From: Chamaea fasciata
Taxonomy: Eukaryota > Chordata > Aves > Passeriformes > Sylviidae
NCBI GenBank assembly: GCA_029207755.1
Contig: JARCOQ010000006.1
Span: 24,944,022-25,008,021, forward strand
Reading direction: 5' to 3'
DNA length: 64,000 nucleotides
The notes under the pieces are model-generated. The model was given only the letters and a program-made list of their open reading frames with translations. It was not told the DNA's origin and made no database searches. The stretch's first letter is position 1. Every line of letters starts with the position of its first letter. Of this stretch, positions 14,101 through 29,100 are shown in pieces. A program made the translations under genes and the position numbers.

Positions 14101-17100
14101 ACATTACTCTTGGTTTAAATCATCACAGATCACAACTGAACCATGCAGGCACTCAATATTGCTTATATAAGATACATAACCTCTGCAAGGAGCTTATGGC
14201 TTGAATCTAACATAAAAGGCAAGATTTGGAAAGCCAACGGGGGCATAATTAGAGATAGCAACTTTAGCACAACACAAGCTTAATTCTCTGTGATATTTTT
14301 TAACCTTCACAGAGGGGAAAAAATGGGAAATGAGCAAAAGGAAAAGTAGTTTTAAAAAGAAACAAAATGAGAAACAATGAAGTGGCTTTGCAGACATTTA
14401 TAGGAAGTTTCTTTCAAGTATAAAGGGCAGCTTGGGAGAAACTGATATAAAAAGTTGAAAGTATGGGAGCAGAAACTAGCAAGATCTGAGGCAGGAAATG
14501 GCCTCTTGAGGAAAAAAAACCCAACTAAAAAATCACTGAGGACAGGTTTTGAAGTACCTTGAAAGTGAAAGGGAACAATTTATGTGTGAGATCCAATGAA
14601 GGAGAAGACAAAAGAAGAACTTGAGCAAGAGATAAGTCAGTAGAAAAAGTGGAAATGTCCTATCTATAGGACAGGTCTAGATTATATGAGTGGAGCCAAG
14701 CTGCAATTGGAAAGATTACAGAACTACATTAGCATAACAATGGGAATTTGGACAGGAGTTTTCATATGACAGGTTGAAAAAATAAAGAAATATAAAATCC
14801 CTTTGTATTCAGAATTTGCAAGACTAAAACTGAGACCTTACTCCTGGTTCTATGATCCATCACATCCTAGAAAATTTTTAGATTTCAGTTTTCAATGGCA
14901 TAGAATAATGATTATTCACAGCAACTGAGAGTGTTTAAGAGGTGAAAAGCTATAAGGTTTAAAGCTGTGATTCAGCATATTGAGCTAACAAAACAACGGT
15001 GAACACATATGAGTGACACAAGACAGAATTTAGACTGGATAAAAGGAGACACAGAACAGCAGGCAACTGACACAGAAAGGTGGCTACATTTGTCCATGAG
15101 ACTTCCAAATAACACGTGGCTAAATTTGTCCATGAGACTTCCAAATAACAGAGTGCGGGAGAAGATAAGGTGACCATGGAAGACATACTGTGCAGAAGCA
15201 ACAAAGAATAAGCTTTAAGAAATACATTCACATCAATACTTAAATAGATCAAGAGTTAGGAACACAAGAAAGTAAGAGATTTTATCACAACACACTGACA
15301 GACTGACCACAGATAAAAAGGAAACTTTTTCAGAATTGTTGTCTAGCCCTATTCATGTCCACAGCTCAGCACTCCTGCCATTTCTTTAACAAATTACAGA
15401 GTCACAGATTAGCCCTGTGCCACTACAGAGCACTTACGTCTGAAATCTCAGGGACTTCAGAGACAGTTTGTTATTGCTCTGGCTGTGAATTCTATGGATC
15501 TGAGACAAAAAAACCCAGGATTTTCAATCAGTATGCTGGCACACTTTACTGAAATTAGGGGAGTGAAGTAAAAATAAACAGTAGTTGTTGTTGTAGTAGT
15601 AGTACTATTACTATATTGATTATATTGATTATTATTATTACTGAAACCATGCCAACGGTGGCTAAAGTGATGCAATGGTACAACACAAAACCAGTATTTC
15701 CTAAAGCATGAACTAATCTAAGATTTAAGAACCAAACACAGCACAAAAAGACTGCAGCCTTATATAATAGCATAGCTATTATATGACACATGGAAATTAG
15801 GCCATATTTTACAGCAAAGAGCATAGATTTTCCTAGTGACTTGTGTGGAACCTTCAGTACCTCTCCTGGCTTCATATCTATTAAACGACAACTGGCAAAC
15901 TGAAGTTGAAAACAGGAAAAATACTGAATGCTGTTTAAAGTCAGGACTGCAAAGAGGTCTGTTCTCTGCTTTGGTTTCAGAAGGCTACAGCAACATTTGT
16001 CAGAAGTACAATAACTGCATTTTCCCTGACCTCTCACCATTCCCTTCAAATTGATCACAGGAATTGGGATCAAGAAAGGAACTGCTATGCTGTCCCTGTG
16101 TGAGCAGAATATTGCATGTATTTGGCCAATTCTCTCTGAACAAGACAAGCTTAGAGCTATTTTCCAATAGCAGTAACCAAACTGCAAGAACCAGACTAAT
16201 CAATCAAAAAAAAAAGTGACAACAATCATGAAATTGTACTTGTGAAGTATTACTTATTTTGTGGAGATGGTAACAGAAGAAATGTTAGCAGAAATATGGG
16301 GTTTGACTTTTAAGTATATTCCATAAAAAACCTCATGATGCTCAAGGCTACTGAAAAAATATTTACTCAGCTGGTCTGCATGAACAGCATCCATCAATCT
16401 CAAAGAGTCGTAATTAACCATGATCACTTGCAGTGCTGACAGGCACCACAATGACTGGAATCTATCTTCCCTAATTGAAATAAAAGTGTACGTTGGAAAA
16501 AGAAAATAATTCTAACTTCTTTCAAAGAAGATACTGTACAGTAAGAAATGGGTAATATTCAAAGACCCACTGATACTTTTGTCCTGTTTGATGAACAAAC
16601 TGATCACAGAATTCCTGCCATTTGAAAGAGAATTAAACCAATTTGCATAAAGTGCATATACTTGACTTTCCAAAAATTTCCATTGTTTGCACACTGAAAC
16701 CACACAACCATTAGGAAACTTCACAGATTCTCAAATATGGGCCGAAGTGCATCCCTCATGATTTTCCTTTCAGTCAGTCTGTATAAAGCTAATAGGGACA
16801 GTGGTTCTTTTCAAAACAGTCTTCTTCAAAAATGAAGGAAATTCTAACCTCCAGGATAAGCTTCAGGTGCATTTCGCAAACCACGACAAGACCCATAAAG
16901 CAGTGTTCACTCAGTCCTGAAATATTACTATTATTGCAGCATTTGCATAGCACTGATTTATTGTGTTTAGATTTCTCATACAGAACTGTGTTCTTTTAGA
17001 CACAGAGCTCTGTACTAGATGGACAAGAAGGGAGAGACAGTTCATATCTTTCCTCTTAGGCAATTCCTACTTTGGATTTTTTTCTAAAAGAATTTGTTAA

Positions 17101-20100
17101 ATCCTTAAGTCAATGTTCACACATGTAAACTGAATAGGGATCTGCAGGATCAGGGCCTTACTAAATCCAGTATCATTGAGTAACACACCACTTAATATAA
17201 TTCAAAACCAGAGTTTAAACAAAGTCGTTTTACAGAATTATGCACAGAAAGAATGTATATCTTTAAGTACTGGATTTCAGGGTACCTGCAGGTAATGTAT
17301 CTTCAGGTCATGATTACTTATATTCAAATGTACTTTGTGTAAATTAAACTGCACTGTAAAGTAAGAGCACAAACCTTCAAACCCTCAATACAAATTTAGT
17401 GAGCAGCAGAGTAAGTGCGGTGACACACCTGGCCACAAAGTATCCTCCACAAGTGCAATAATGTTGAGCGATCTGTATTACTGATCCTACTAATCCTACT
17501 GATTACAGCAATCTGTATTACTGTAATACTGATCCTATTGATACCTTGAAAAAAAAAATCTGCTGCTAGTTACTGCAAATAGAGAATGAATTGGAATTAA
17601 GAAGGATACTTAAAATTCACCACCAGCACATTCTACATAAAGTCATAAATGGTACACTATGACAAGAAAAAATGTACCCTACCACATCCAGGCCATGCAG
17701 CCTGGCTACCAAAGTAGCATATTGTGTACTCTGCATCTGATTTGCTAAGTATTTTAGATCTCTTGTTAAAAATAAGAGTGGTAGGCTTCAAAGTATAGCT
17801 TCAACCTGTGATCACAGTAGCCTTCAAGAGTTAATAAGCAAAGATCACGTGAAAAAAGCTAAATTATCCAGAGAAGAGAAATGTTGGAGAACAACAAGGA
17901 AACTGAACTGATCTACTGAAGTGTAGTCCTAAAAATTTATCCTGGAATTTTCAGATTGGGCCTTCTAACAGCAAGTTCCAATAATAAATACAAAAAGGGA
18001 ATACAGAGCAGCATCTCATCCACAGGAAGGGAAATAAATAATAGTAGCACTCAAACACACTAAAATGGCAATATCAGAATGCCTCAAAGTGTTAAATCAT
18101 GATTTAGACACTCATTAAAAAGCAAAGAAAATTAAAAACATCATTTTGTTTTTGTAAACCTGTATATTTATATATGTATTCAGTCTTATACAGACAGACA
18201 CAGACAGTCTGGTAGAGCACTTTCTTTTAGTTTTTAGTTGATCAGTCACGATGTCTGTGTATCTCTATAGAAACAATACGCTTCTTTCTAACTGTTTACT
18301 ATATGAAACTCAAGTAAATATACATCAAATACAGGGAAAGTATAAACTTTTCTCTTTGTTCTTCATTTTTGACAGAATGATCCAATTCTGCTTCTTACTT
18401 AAGGAGCTGCACCCGCATTCCTTCTCAAAAAATTCCTCTCATTTGTGATTTCAGTCTTTTAATGTCATAAGAGTTTTGATCAAAAGAAATTACAAGAAGA
18501 GGTCATCTCTTAGTTAAAGGAAGGCAGAAATGTCTTGGAGGAATGCCATGCCTCTCCCAGACAACTGAATTGTGCACTTGAACAGCCTTGTCAAGCCACA
18601 AAAGCTGTGGTGCTGACGTGGTTCTCCTCTGGATAGCTTGGGGCATCAGTAGCACAAAAACTTTGCATATATATCAATACATAGGGTTTGGCGGATGAAT
18701 ACCGGGCAGAGAAAGCTAAGGAGCACAAGAGGCAGCATGGATCAACATGCATTTTTGTACTGGGACCATATATCAGACTCTGCAATTTGTATCAACACTA
18801 AACAATGGTTGTTTTTCATCTTGGCCCTAGTTTGGAAGCAGAAAGGCAGTCAAAGCCTAAAATTCTATTTAGAGTGTTGAACATTTAGTAAAAATAGGCT
18901 CTTAATATCCACTGCATATCTAAACTCTGTAAAGAAATCCCTAGACCACCTCAGAGCTACTGAGGATCAAGATTTTGGTCATAGGAATGCACTCAGAATC
19001 AGCAAATCATTAAGGTTGGAAGTCAGCTGTATTATCTAGTCTCACCACCCACCCAGAACTGAAGCTCCTAAACCAGTAAACCATATCACCCAGCATCCAG
19101 CCCAGACATGTCCTAAGCAGCTCCAGGTGACTGCTGATGGTGACTCCATCACCTCCTCAGGCAACCTATTCCAATGCCTGACCATGCAAACAGTGAAAAA
19201 GCTTTTTCAATATCCAATCGGAATATCACCTGCCTCAGCTTGAGGCCAGTTCCTATTGTCCCCTCACTCTAGGCACAGTAGAAGAGACTGGACCCCACCT
19301 CACAACAAACTCCTTTCAGGGAGTTTTACAGAATGATGAGGTCCTAAGCCTCTCAAGAGTAAACAAATCCAGCTCTCTCAGCTGTTCTTCCTAAGATATG
19401 TTTTACAGACCTTTCATAAGCCTCGCTGCCATCCATAAGCCTGGATGCTGGACATGCTCTAGCATCCCAATGTCCTTTTTAAAGTGAGGGACCCAGAACT
19501 TCAGCACTCAAGTTGCGTCCCCACCAGTGCCGAGTACAGGGGGACAGTCACTGCCCTGGTCCTGCTGGCCACACTATTGCTGATGGCAACTGGACACACA
19601 CTGGCTCATGTTCAGCAGCTGCCAGCCAGGACCCCCTTTCTGCTGAACAGCTCTCAAGCCACTCATCCCTCAGCCTGTAGCACTGCATGTGCAAGACCCA
19701 GTACTTAGCCCTAATGAGTTGGTCCTTGGTCAACTCATCAAGTTTGTCCAAGTCTCTCTGCAGACCCTTCCTACCCTTAAACAGATGAACACTCCCACTC
19801 AACTTAGTGTCATCTGCAAATTTACTGAGAGTGCACTTGATCCCCTTATCCAGATCATAAATCAAGACAGAACTTGCCCCAGTATTGAGTCCCAGGGAAC
19901 ACTGCTAGCAACTGGCCACCAACTGAATAGAGCTCCATGCACTACAACTCTCTGGGACTAGCCAGCCAGCCATTCTAGGGTCCACTCACACAAGCTATGA
20001 GCTTCCAGTTTTTCCAGGAGGATGCTGTGGGAGATGATGTCAAATATTTTACTGAAGTCTAGAGAGAACACTGCCTTTACCCCTCGTCTACTGAGCTGGT

Positions 20101-23100
20101 CAGTTTGTCATAGAAGGAGATCAGGTTGGTCAAGCTGGACATCACTTTAACAAGCCCATGTTGGCTGGGCTTGATACCCTGGTAATCCTGAATGTACCAT
20201 GTAATGGCACTTAGCTGCATTTTAAATGGCTGTTGCACAATGCATAGCATAGATTAGCTCTAAATGACAGATTCAAAAATCTCTAGACTTAGGATAATAA
20301 GCCTAAATACTCTACTGATTCAGACACTTGTTTAAAGTGTTTACTCAGGATTCAGATGCCTGAAGGGATCACAAGCTCTAGGAAAATGTATCTTAATCAT
20401 GGGCTGACTACAGAATCTAAAATGTTGCGTAGATCTTACAAACTAGTAAAAGCCAAAATACAAGAGCCTTCAAAAACAAGCTCTAATGAATGTCATGCAT
20501 AGACCTCATTTACGAAAGTGGAAGTTTATCAGATAGCAAAAAGAAAAAAGCCAATTAAAAAACCAAATTGTTTCCTTTCATAGTATGTGTTCTTATAAGC
20601 TTTCAGACAAACATACTCCCTTGATATGCTGCTTCAGCATTATTGTCAGAAAAAATACCCGCTACATCATGCCATATTGTATCCAAACCTGATAAAGGAC
20701 ATAATTTGTCAGAGTGAATTAGGGTATCTGGCAAATGAGTAATTCAATGAGGATTGGAAATCACAGAAAATGTATTCTCTTATGAAGTGATCAAATTAAG
20801 GGCTAAGGACAGCCCTTGAAATGGAAGAAAATTTTGGATTATTGGTTAAAAATCTCAAATAATATTGACTCCAGGGAAAGTGCCTTCCTAATGAAATCAA
20901 CAACTCACATAAAAGAAGCTTACAGGGTAAAATGTGGGTTTTTTTCTTTTGCTGAGAATGTTGTTTCCCAGGATAAAAGCAAATTCTTTTCAAGTATATA
21001 GTTTTACTTATTTTTACAAAGGTTTGAACCCTGTACTGAGGTTAGATGTTCATACAAGCAACGTTCTTTACGTGCAAGCCCAGTGAAAACAGTTGCCCTT
21101 TTATGAAGGCTACAGTAGTTTCAGACTGTAATTTAAATTTATAAGTAGTTTTCTGTCCATTTTTAAAAAGCATAGAATAGTTTTTAAAGTTCTATATCTT
21201 AGTAATATTTACTTTATTACCCTTTGGTGGGATGCATCATTATTTTTCTTTAAAGAGAAATCAGAAGGTTGGAAAGAAAAATCCATTTTTAACTATTAGG
21301 ATCCCACTCCCTAGTGAAATAATATGCCTTTTCAGTAGGATGCCAATCCTTACCTTGGACTGTAAGCCAGTATGACTGGCTTTTACTAGCAGCATGGCAA
21401 GGACATCACCACCCAGCTCTGGCACAGCTCTAGCAGACATGGAGAGACCTCTAAACTGACATGAAATAGTTCCATGGCTGATACTCCCAGGCCCTGGGCT
21501 GAGTAAGAAGAAGGAAGCTGTGGGCACACGAGAGGTCATGGTTCATAGCTGAACCATAGCTGGAAGACTGCCCAGTGGCTGCAGAGACAAGAGGAGGGCA
21601 TGGGAGATTGTCAGGGTTATTCTGCAAAGCCAGCCATGTTCTAGCTCTTAAAAAATTGAAAACTGAAACTGTAAGCATTTCTCATGTTCAGTTCCAGTGT
21701 GCGCAACACCTACTGGTCACAGGCAGAAGAGCTTACACAAGTTACTGGAAAAAGAAATCTCTACCACTTGCTAAATTCTCCTTACACATGCTCACAGTTT
21801 GCTTCCATGGTAAGTTCCTTCAGAAGAGGATTGGACAGAGAGAAGCAAACAGAAAGACTGCAGAAGGGAGGCAGACAAAAACAAAGACGCCACTTACACC
21901 AGACATGGAAGCTGGAAAATGTTCCCCACTCTGTCACTCTTATGCTCTATCACACATTTCATTATATACAGTCCTGGCCTGAGACATGGACTTCCCTGCC
22001 ACAGCCCCAGGTAATGACAACCCTAAGCTGGTTAGACCATTATGCTAGAATGAATATCCTTTGCCACAGATCTGCATCTTCTCCCACAGTATCTGACTAC
22101 CACTGGTTTTTCTTGCTTGGCTTCCAATCACTGAAAGTCACTGTTCTCTATGCCCACATGATGACATAAGCCTAAACCACAAGATCCTTAATAGTAATTG
22201 AGAATTACTGAACTCTCAAAAAATACTCAGAAGCCCCCTGAACTGGCACGCTCCAGCCTCTGAACAAAACTCTTCTCTGCCATGCAAATTCAACACTGTC
22301 AGCAATTCTGTAGGGAGGAAGTAAAGGAGGTAAACTCAAAATCACCTGAGGGAAATTCCCCATCTTAGTCCTGGCCAAAAGGCCTTTTTAAAGCCTCTAC
22401 CATTTCATACAATGCACAGCCTAAGAGAACTAGGAAAATACCACACCCACAACTTCCTCATAAGTGCTGTTACTTTAGTGTTGGTACTAAACAGATAGGT
22501 CAGATCTCAACAGGTGTATCACAAACTAGGTGAGATGCATTTCTTAACTTCCAAGAAACCAGCCATGTATACACACACACTGAAAACAACACAGCATAAT
22601 CAATGGAAAAAGAAGGACCAAAAAAAATTGCTTTCTATGAATTTGAAGAAAAAACAAAGAAACAATAGATCACTTCACCGAAAATAGCTTTGTTCACAAC
22701 TGCTGTGTCAAATATTATTTTTCTTAAGCTCTGAAGAGTAGCTCCAGGAAATCGAACTGGGTCAAAGATAAACCAGGTACACACAAAGATTGTGGAAATG
22801 TTCAGCGCAAACAAAAGCAAGGACCTGATCCAATGTACTCCATGTGACCTCACTTTTTTAAAAGAAAAACTGCATTTTTAAAATAACAATTTCAAACAGA
22901 GAGACTTAATGTACCTCTGCAATAACTACAGTCATATTCAACAGCATAAGAATATTCAGTCAAAAATAAAGAAACTTATTTCAATGAGATTAGAATTATT
23001 TCATAATATTAACCCAAAGCAACATGCAGATGATGTTTTCTGTCAATAATCAGAACTTACCATATTGATTGGGTCAACTGGACCGATGCTGTTAACGTAG

Positions 23101-26100
23101 ACATCTGTTTCAATTACTGTAGTTCTCACTAAACAAAACAGTAGCCATAATAATTACATATTTAATTAACTGTGCATTATTAGTGCAATTTAATTTATTT
23201 AACTAAAAACCAGCATATCTGGAATTCTTTTATTAGATTCAGAATAATAAAATTTCTGGTTTGTTCATTTTGTGAAGGATCATATATTACTTTGATCTCT
23301 TATTTCATATGACTTTTCAGAATTATCAACTTGAACTTTTTAGTTCATAATGCAATCTCCACCTGTGCTTTTTGATAAAATATAAGATAGATAAAAAATG
23401 TAAAGGAAGGAAAAACATATAAAACTAAAACCCCTCAAAACTTCTTCCAACATAAAAATACAATCTTAAACAGAAAACAAGTTTGAACATTTTTTTCGTA
23501 CAATGAAACATGAGGTCTGGGACAAATGTGTCTATCAGCTGCAAGGAATCAATACGAAGTGACTTCTATCAATTTCTATTAAGAATGTGTAACAGATACA
23601 AAATAACTTTTCACCACAGGTTTCATCAATTCATGAAGCTATAGCACACCTACGGATTATTAATGTTCTTTCATCAGCTTGATTAATACACTGGTTAAAA
23701 CATCAAACTGAAAGATCCTCAATGAAAGTAAAAGTTAAACATTACCAAACTTATTTTTTCTTTAAAAACAGGGAAAACACTCTGAATGTGCAGACAAAAG
23801 ACCAAAAATTTTAAAAATATATTCCACTACAGAATATGCTCTCTACTTAGTGCATTTACAGAAGGATGCAAAATCTAAGAGTGTCCATGAAAGGCACACC
23901 TGAAGTACAGGAGGCTCTGATAGTTCATTTTTTTTCCTCCTAACTGGTTTATAAAGAAAAAAAAAAAAAACACAAATGAAAGAGGAGAGGGTGCATTTTA
24001 ATTTCATCATTTTAGCACGCATTTTCTTCTAGTTTGTGCTGGAGAACCAGCATGTGGACACGAGGATATATGTCCTTGTACCCAGTGGAATGAAGAGGGA
24101 TAAGAGTAATAGAGCTCTGCTGGTTCTCTTTTGATATCACACAATAAAATAAGCATCTCTTTCAATCTGCAGATAAAAAAGTGGGAAGGTACAAAGAAAA
24201 AGACATTTTGATTTCATAGGAGATGGATCCTAGGTCATCAGATTTAATTTTTTTATACGGCAAAACTTCGGAGATTGTCCAAGTGTTTAACAACAAACCT
24301 AAAATCGTAAGTAAGAAGGTTTTTCAAATTTCTACAAACTTGGACATACAGAAGGAAAGACTGTAACATTGACATCCTTGCCAGCTACAATGACAGCAAT
24401 GACAGGCAAGATGCATTTCCTAAATATCCCAAGATACCTTTTCTCTGCCAAGCTCACTTGGGAGAAAATTCCCCTGATTCCAGATCTGGTTAATGGTGTG
24501 AACCTATGCCTGACAGGAAGACACACTAGTAAGGGTCCACAAAGGATTTTCTGTATGACCACAGAGCACAGAGTCACTTGATCACCACCCTGTCCTCAGC
24601 ATGCTTCATAGAAAGTTTAAACAGATTCTTGAAACCAATTTATTTCCTGGGGGAAAAAATGAGTACTTCCTGCAATGATCCTCATGGGCCCCTTCCAACA
24701 CAAAATATTCTGCAATTCTGTTATTCTTTGATTGTAAGCTGCAAATGTTTCCAATTTCTGCAGAGCTCATAAAGGAAGAGAGACAGCACAGGAGCTCATA
24801 CACACAGACTGAAATTTCAGAGTAAGAAAAAAGTTTATAATGTGTGTAAATTGTCATAAGTATAATGGAATCCTTTTAACATACATCACATTCTGCAAAT
24901 AGATATCCTCTTTCTTTAATCTGCAATCCTATTTCTTTTTATGACAGCAGCCCCACTGCTAGACCAGAACACAAGGAGATGGATCAAATTATATCTTGCC
25001 TTATTCCTCAAGTAATGTTGAATACTTCATTATGAAGAATCTCTCACCTTAAAATATGACTCACATGATTCTTCCCCCTCCACCTCCTTTTTTTCCCCTC
25101 TCAATTCCATTTACACTGAAAGAGCTAAATACTCTGCAGATGCAGCCACTCCCTTTCCAACAGTCATTGTATCATCTGCCAGCTTTACTACAAAAATGAA
25201 TTGCTAAAATAATTCAAAATATCATTATTCTTGACCAAAACTTTCCTATGAGACCACACTAAAAATATCCCAGCCACTGACATCCCTTATTAACAACTAA
25301 ATTTCGAGCTTTGTCAGTGACACAGTTTTTAATGGGTGCTGTGTCAATTTTAAGAAATTCTAACTTGCATCATGCAGTATTTCATATACCACAAGGGCTT
25401 TCCTGTAGTGAGCCACTTAGTTCATTTTGGCTTTCCATATTGCTCTGAGTAAGATTATTAGAGGTATTTAGAGTCAGTGAACAGTTTGAAAACATGCCTC
25501 TATTGAAAATATTTAATTGACATAAATGATCCAGAGAAAGAAACCCAATTCAAAAGGAGTGTAAAAAGCTATTTTGTTACCGTAGTTCTTCTGTATGGTA
25601 CAGAGAAATGTACTTCTGAATTAGGAGGATTAATTAATACTTCTTGTGTTCTTGAACTAGAAGCAATAGGAATTCATGAAAATGACAAATGCTGGAGGAA
25701 AATACCCTCCTGATACTTTGAGAAGAACTAATTGAGAAGATCTTCCTACCCTGAATGTTTCTTATTTTACTTTAAAACTTGGTATCAGCCCCGAAAAGAC
25801 AACAAGCAGGAGGAAGGCTATTTAACACGTCCTGCATGAAGTGCAGAACAGCAGTGTTCTAAAGAGGGGAGAAAGGGCTTGAACTCTTTAAATATTTACA
25901 CTGAAAGACAGTATGATGCAGGCTAGAGTAAAGCAAGAAGGTGAGAGAACAACAGAGTGCATATTCAAGAGGGAGGAGGAGACAGAGAAAGAGCACAAAG
26001 GAGCAGCTGATCACAAGGTCAGTTTCTAATATAACTGAAGCACAGAGGGAGCCAGTTTGGTAAACTCAGTCTAGAGAGATATACTCACTTTCTGATTACC

Positions 26101-29100
26101 TGCTTTGACTTTTTTTTTTTTTTAGACTAAACTTCTTCTGGTTTTAAAAATTTTGAAAAATGTTATTCCTGATAAGAGAGATCATAGTGATGAAAACCTA
26201 CCTCAATCCTTGACAAATTCTTTTAAAAATTGCCCTTGGCATTCAAAGTGCCTGGTTTTAGCCTATATTTTTACAGGCTCAGTTTTCAGGTTTTGATATT
26301 TGATATATACCTTTTTGCTACACTTCAGAGCTCTTATCTGCTATTCTCATTCTATAAAAACCTATCTCCTGACAAAAATAATTATCATTATTTTAAAAGT
26401 CCAGAACATTGCACTTTTTATTGCTTAATACTGCTATTCTCATTTCTCCAATCCATTACTTCAATATATTAATCAAGAGCATGATAGTCCATCTAAATTC
26501 ACTTACCAGTCCCCATAGTTTACCACAAATCCTTCGTTTTCTAATGAAGGTCTAAATCACATCATCTTTGTTTTTAATTAGTACTTATGCTCTTCAACTT
26601 TAACTAAGACCACTTTTGTAACTTCATCCAGGCTTATTTTCTTTGAGCATGTTTTCTATAACTCCTCATTACTTATCTCAAGAAGCATGGCCTATAGTGA
26701 TAAAGCAGTTATTCAGAAAATAAATTAGGTGACAACCATATTCAGAAATAACAGAGTCCTTCAATTTGTAATAGTTTTTAATGGAATAAAACAATTTTCA
26801 CAATCAGCTATCTGAGATTATTACTTACATCTAAGTAACAATCTAAGATTATTCAGCCTCAAGTGCCTACAGCAGGCTTCCAGGTCAACCTCTAAAGAAT
26901 TTATTCAAAGTGATTTTGATGAAAGCAGAGCCCTGTCTCCAAACTTTCAACCCTTCTATTTAAAAGCAATCCATCATTGGCAGATACTCTAACCCCGACA
27001 CTTGTATTATTTCCATGATTTACTATGCAGTGCACACATCCAATACCTTCAGCATTCCCTGAATATGTGCTTCTACATCTTGCTCTTGGATTTTGATTTT
27101 CTTGGAAAACATTCTTAAACTCAAAATACATCTCTCTACCTTTCCTTGGTATTTTCCTACTTGTTTTGCTGCCTGGAATAAAACACAAAACCTTTCCAAA
27201 CCGTGTTAAAATGATAATGTAAAAGCAAATGTTAAACGGAAAGCTTTCATGATGGCACAATATGGCAATATGCACACGTGATATAGTATTTTTACAAATT
27301 TTATAAGGTTATTTAACTAGTATATCAATCAAACATTGTCCAATTAGAAGAACAGTTGGTAAGGTCATTTCCCCTGCATTCTGCCCTAATAGAGCCCTCA
27401 CCTCCACATTATTATGCCTACAATGCAGGGTGCAAAACAAAATGTCCTTGCTAGACTAATAAACAGAATTTCAAGAAAGTATTAGTAAGAGTTTGTTAAA
27501 CTATGGGAGAGGTCAAGAAAAGTACTAGAAGTTATAACTATGTATTAACAGTCTGCAAAGTTACAAATATATGAAAAATTTATAAAAATCTAAAAATCTT
27601 TAGGTGTCAGTTTGAGCTTTCTACTTTTCTGCCCATATCGTGCTTTCATCACTGCTACACTAAGAGCATCTGTTCAGCAGAATAACTTCTACCTTGATTT
27701 TTTGAGAATATGCACTTTTATTTGAAAGTCCTGTATTTTCTATGTATTCTTTATATCTCTTAGAACCTGACTATACACATAAGTGCACTCGAGACATGTA
27801 ATGATTTATCCATGCCCTGCTTATAGGACACTAACAACTATCTAAATTTCTCTATGTATCCAATTCTTCTACACCCATGAGCAATTATCCTTAAATTCCC
27901 ACCATTCTTAAAATTTCCTTCAATGATGACTTGTCTTAAACTGTTAATTGAAAACACCCACTAAATTTTTAGGTATGTGATGACTGCTTCCTATTTTTAA
28001 TTAAATTTTTAGACAGCGCAGTTTTGTTTCACCCATACACACATCATTGCTGAAAAAAATGATCTGTGCATTGATAGGATAACATTAATATATCAGTGTC
28101 CCTAAGATGAGACAGGTGAAAAATGAGCAGCCAGAACCCTTTCCTTTAAAAAGGAAAGTTCAAAAATAATAGCTACTTTGATGCAGGACTAGAGCTAAAA
28201 CAGTTTGGTTATAAAATCATGCAGCCAAAAGGTAATGTTACAGTGAGAATAATATTGCTTTATTAGTATATCAACACTCCAAGGTTGTATCTCTAATTAA
28301 AGGTATTTATTCCACAGATAGGAGACTTTATCTGATAACTACTATTACTTCATACTGAGTAGAAGAATACTAGAACATTTATGCTCCAAACACCTCAAGC
28401 TTACTACATAAATTGGGTTAAAGACTAGTAAGATCACTAAACATAACAAAGGGTAGAAGTTAAGTAATTACTACAACTCATGGGTACTTGAATGAGACAA
28501 ACAGAAAATGACAGAGTGGTTTCCCCTATTAAATTTCAGTATTGCCTCCAAAATTTCAATTTTCATTTGGCTCTCCTTTAGCATCTCCCTCAACTAACTG
28601 CATGTTTAACAATGAAACTCTTATCTCACTCTGAGATGATGAAATTTTTTGTCAACACCAGGAAGAAACCAAAATTCTGCTTTTGGATTCAAACCCAAGA
28701 AGTTCAAGTTCAAAGCAAAAAAATGTTGCTTTTGTAAATGATCTTTGTAATTCAATCATAAGAATGTTCTGCGGGATACTAATGGTTTGAAAGATAACGA
28801 AAATTCCAGTTCAATAACCTTGTTGTACAAAAACTGACATGCACTCTGAAGAAAGGAATCTGACACCAGATTTTATCCACATATTTGAAGCAGATTAATA
28901 AACTACAGCCTGATTTTGTTTTTCCCTCTAATATCTGCTGCAGTTCCTAAACAACTGGATAGAATGCAGTGCCTTCACCTGAAGTCAGAAATTTCATCTT
29001 ATGTTGTCCAAAATTACTTCCTTGTGGCAGAATCATACTTAACATTTGTTCTCCTTGAAACGAAGTGAATAGCCCTAAACATTTCCTTTTTTTCATTACT

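Larger units (their letters stand above)
6691..23060 (-). other. GABRG1: GABRG1 intron 3, 16.4 kb
   Basis: Largest intron in the window. It contains low-complexity tracts (8304-8391, 9029-9073, 15581-15641), two perfect or near-perfect short tandem duplications (10702-10739, 15080-15150), a perfect hairpin near 9981-10007 and a 1.2-kb CR1 at 18994-20213. A somewhat GC-richer stretch at 7500-7770 matches nothing I recognise. Confidence 0.93.

Noticed and set aside
15555..16187. 210-codon minus-strand open frame in intron 3
   Set aside because: The longest intronic frame outside the CpG island, but it is hydrophobic by base composition, its C-terminus translates a trinucleotide microsatellite, and it has no recognisable domain. 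By a rough estimate such a frame is uncommon but possible by chance in 64 kb.
19548..19865. 105-codon minus-strand frame that looks like a protein gene
   Set aside because: It is part of the CR1 reverse transcriptase (FADD motif) and is annotated as a LINE, not a host gene.
21575..22169. Plus-strand frames of 135 and 161 codons in intron 3
   Set aside because: Two overlapping frames with unrelated low-information sequence; no domain, no splice context and antisense to GABRG1.
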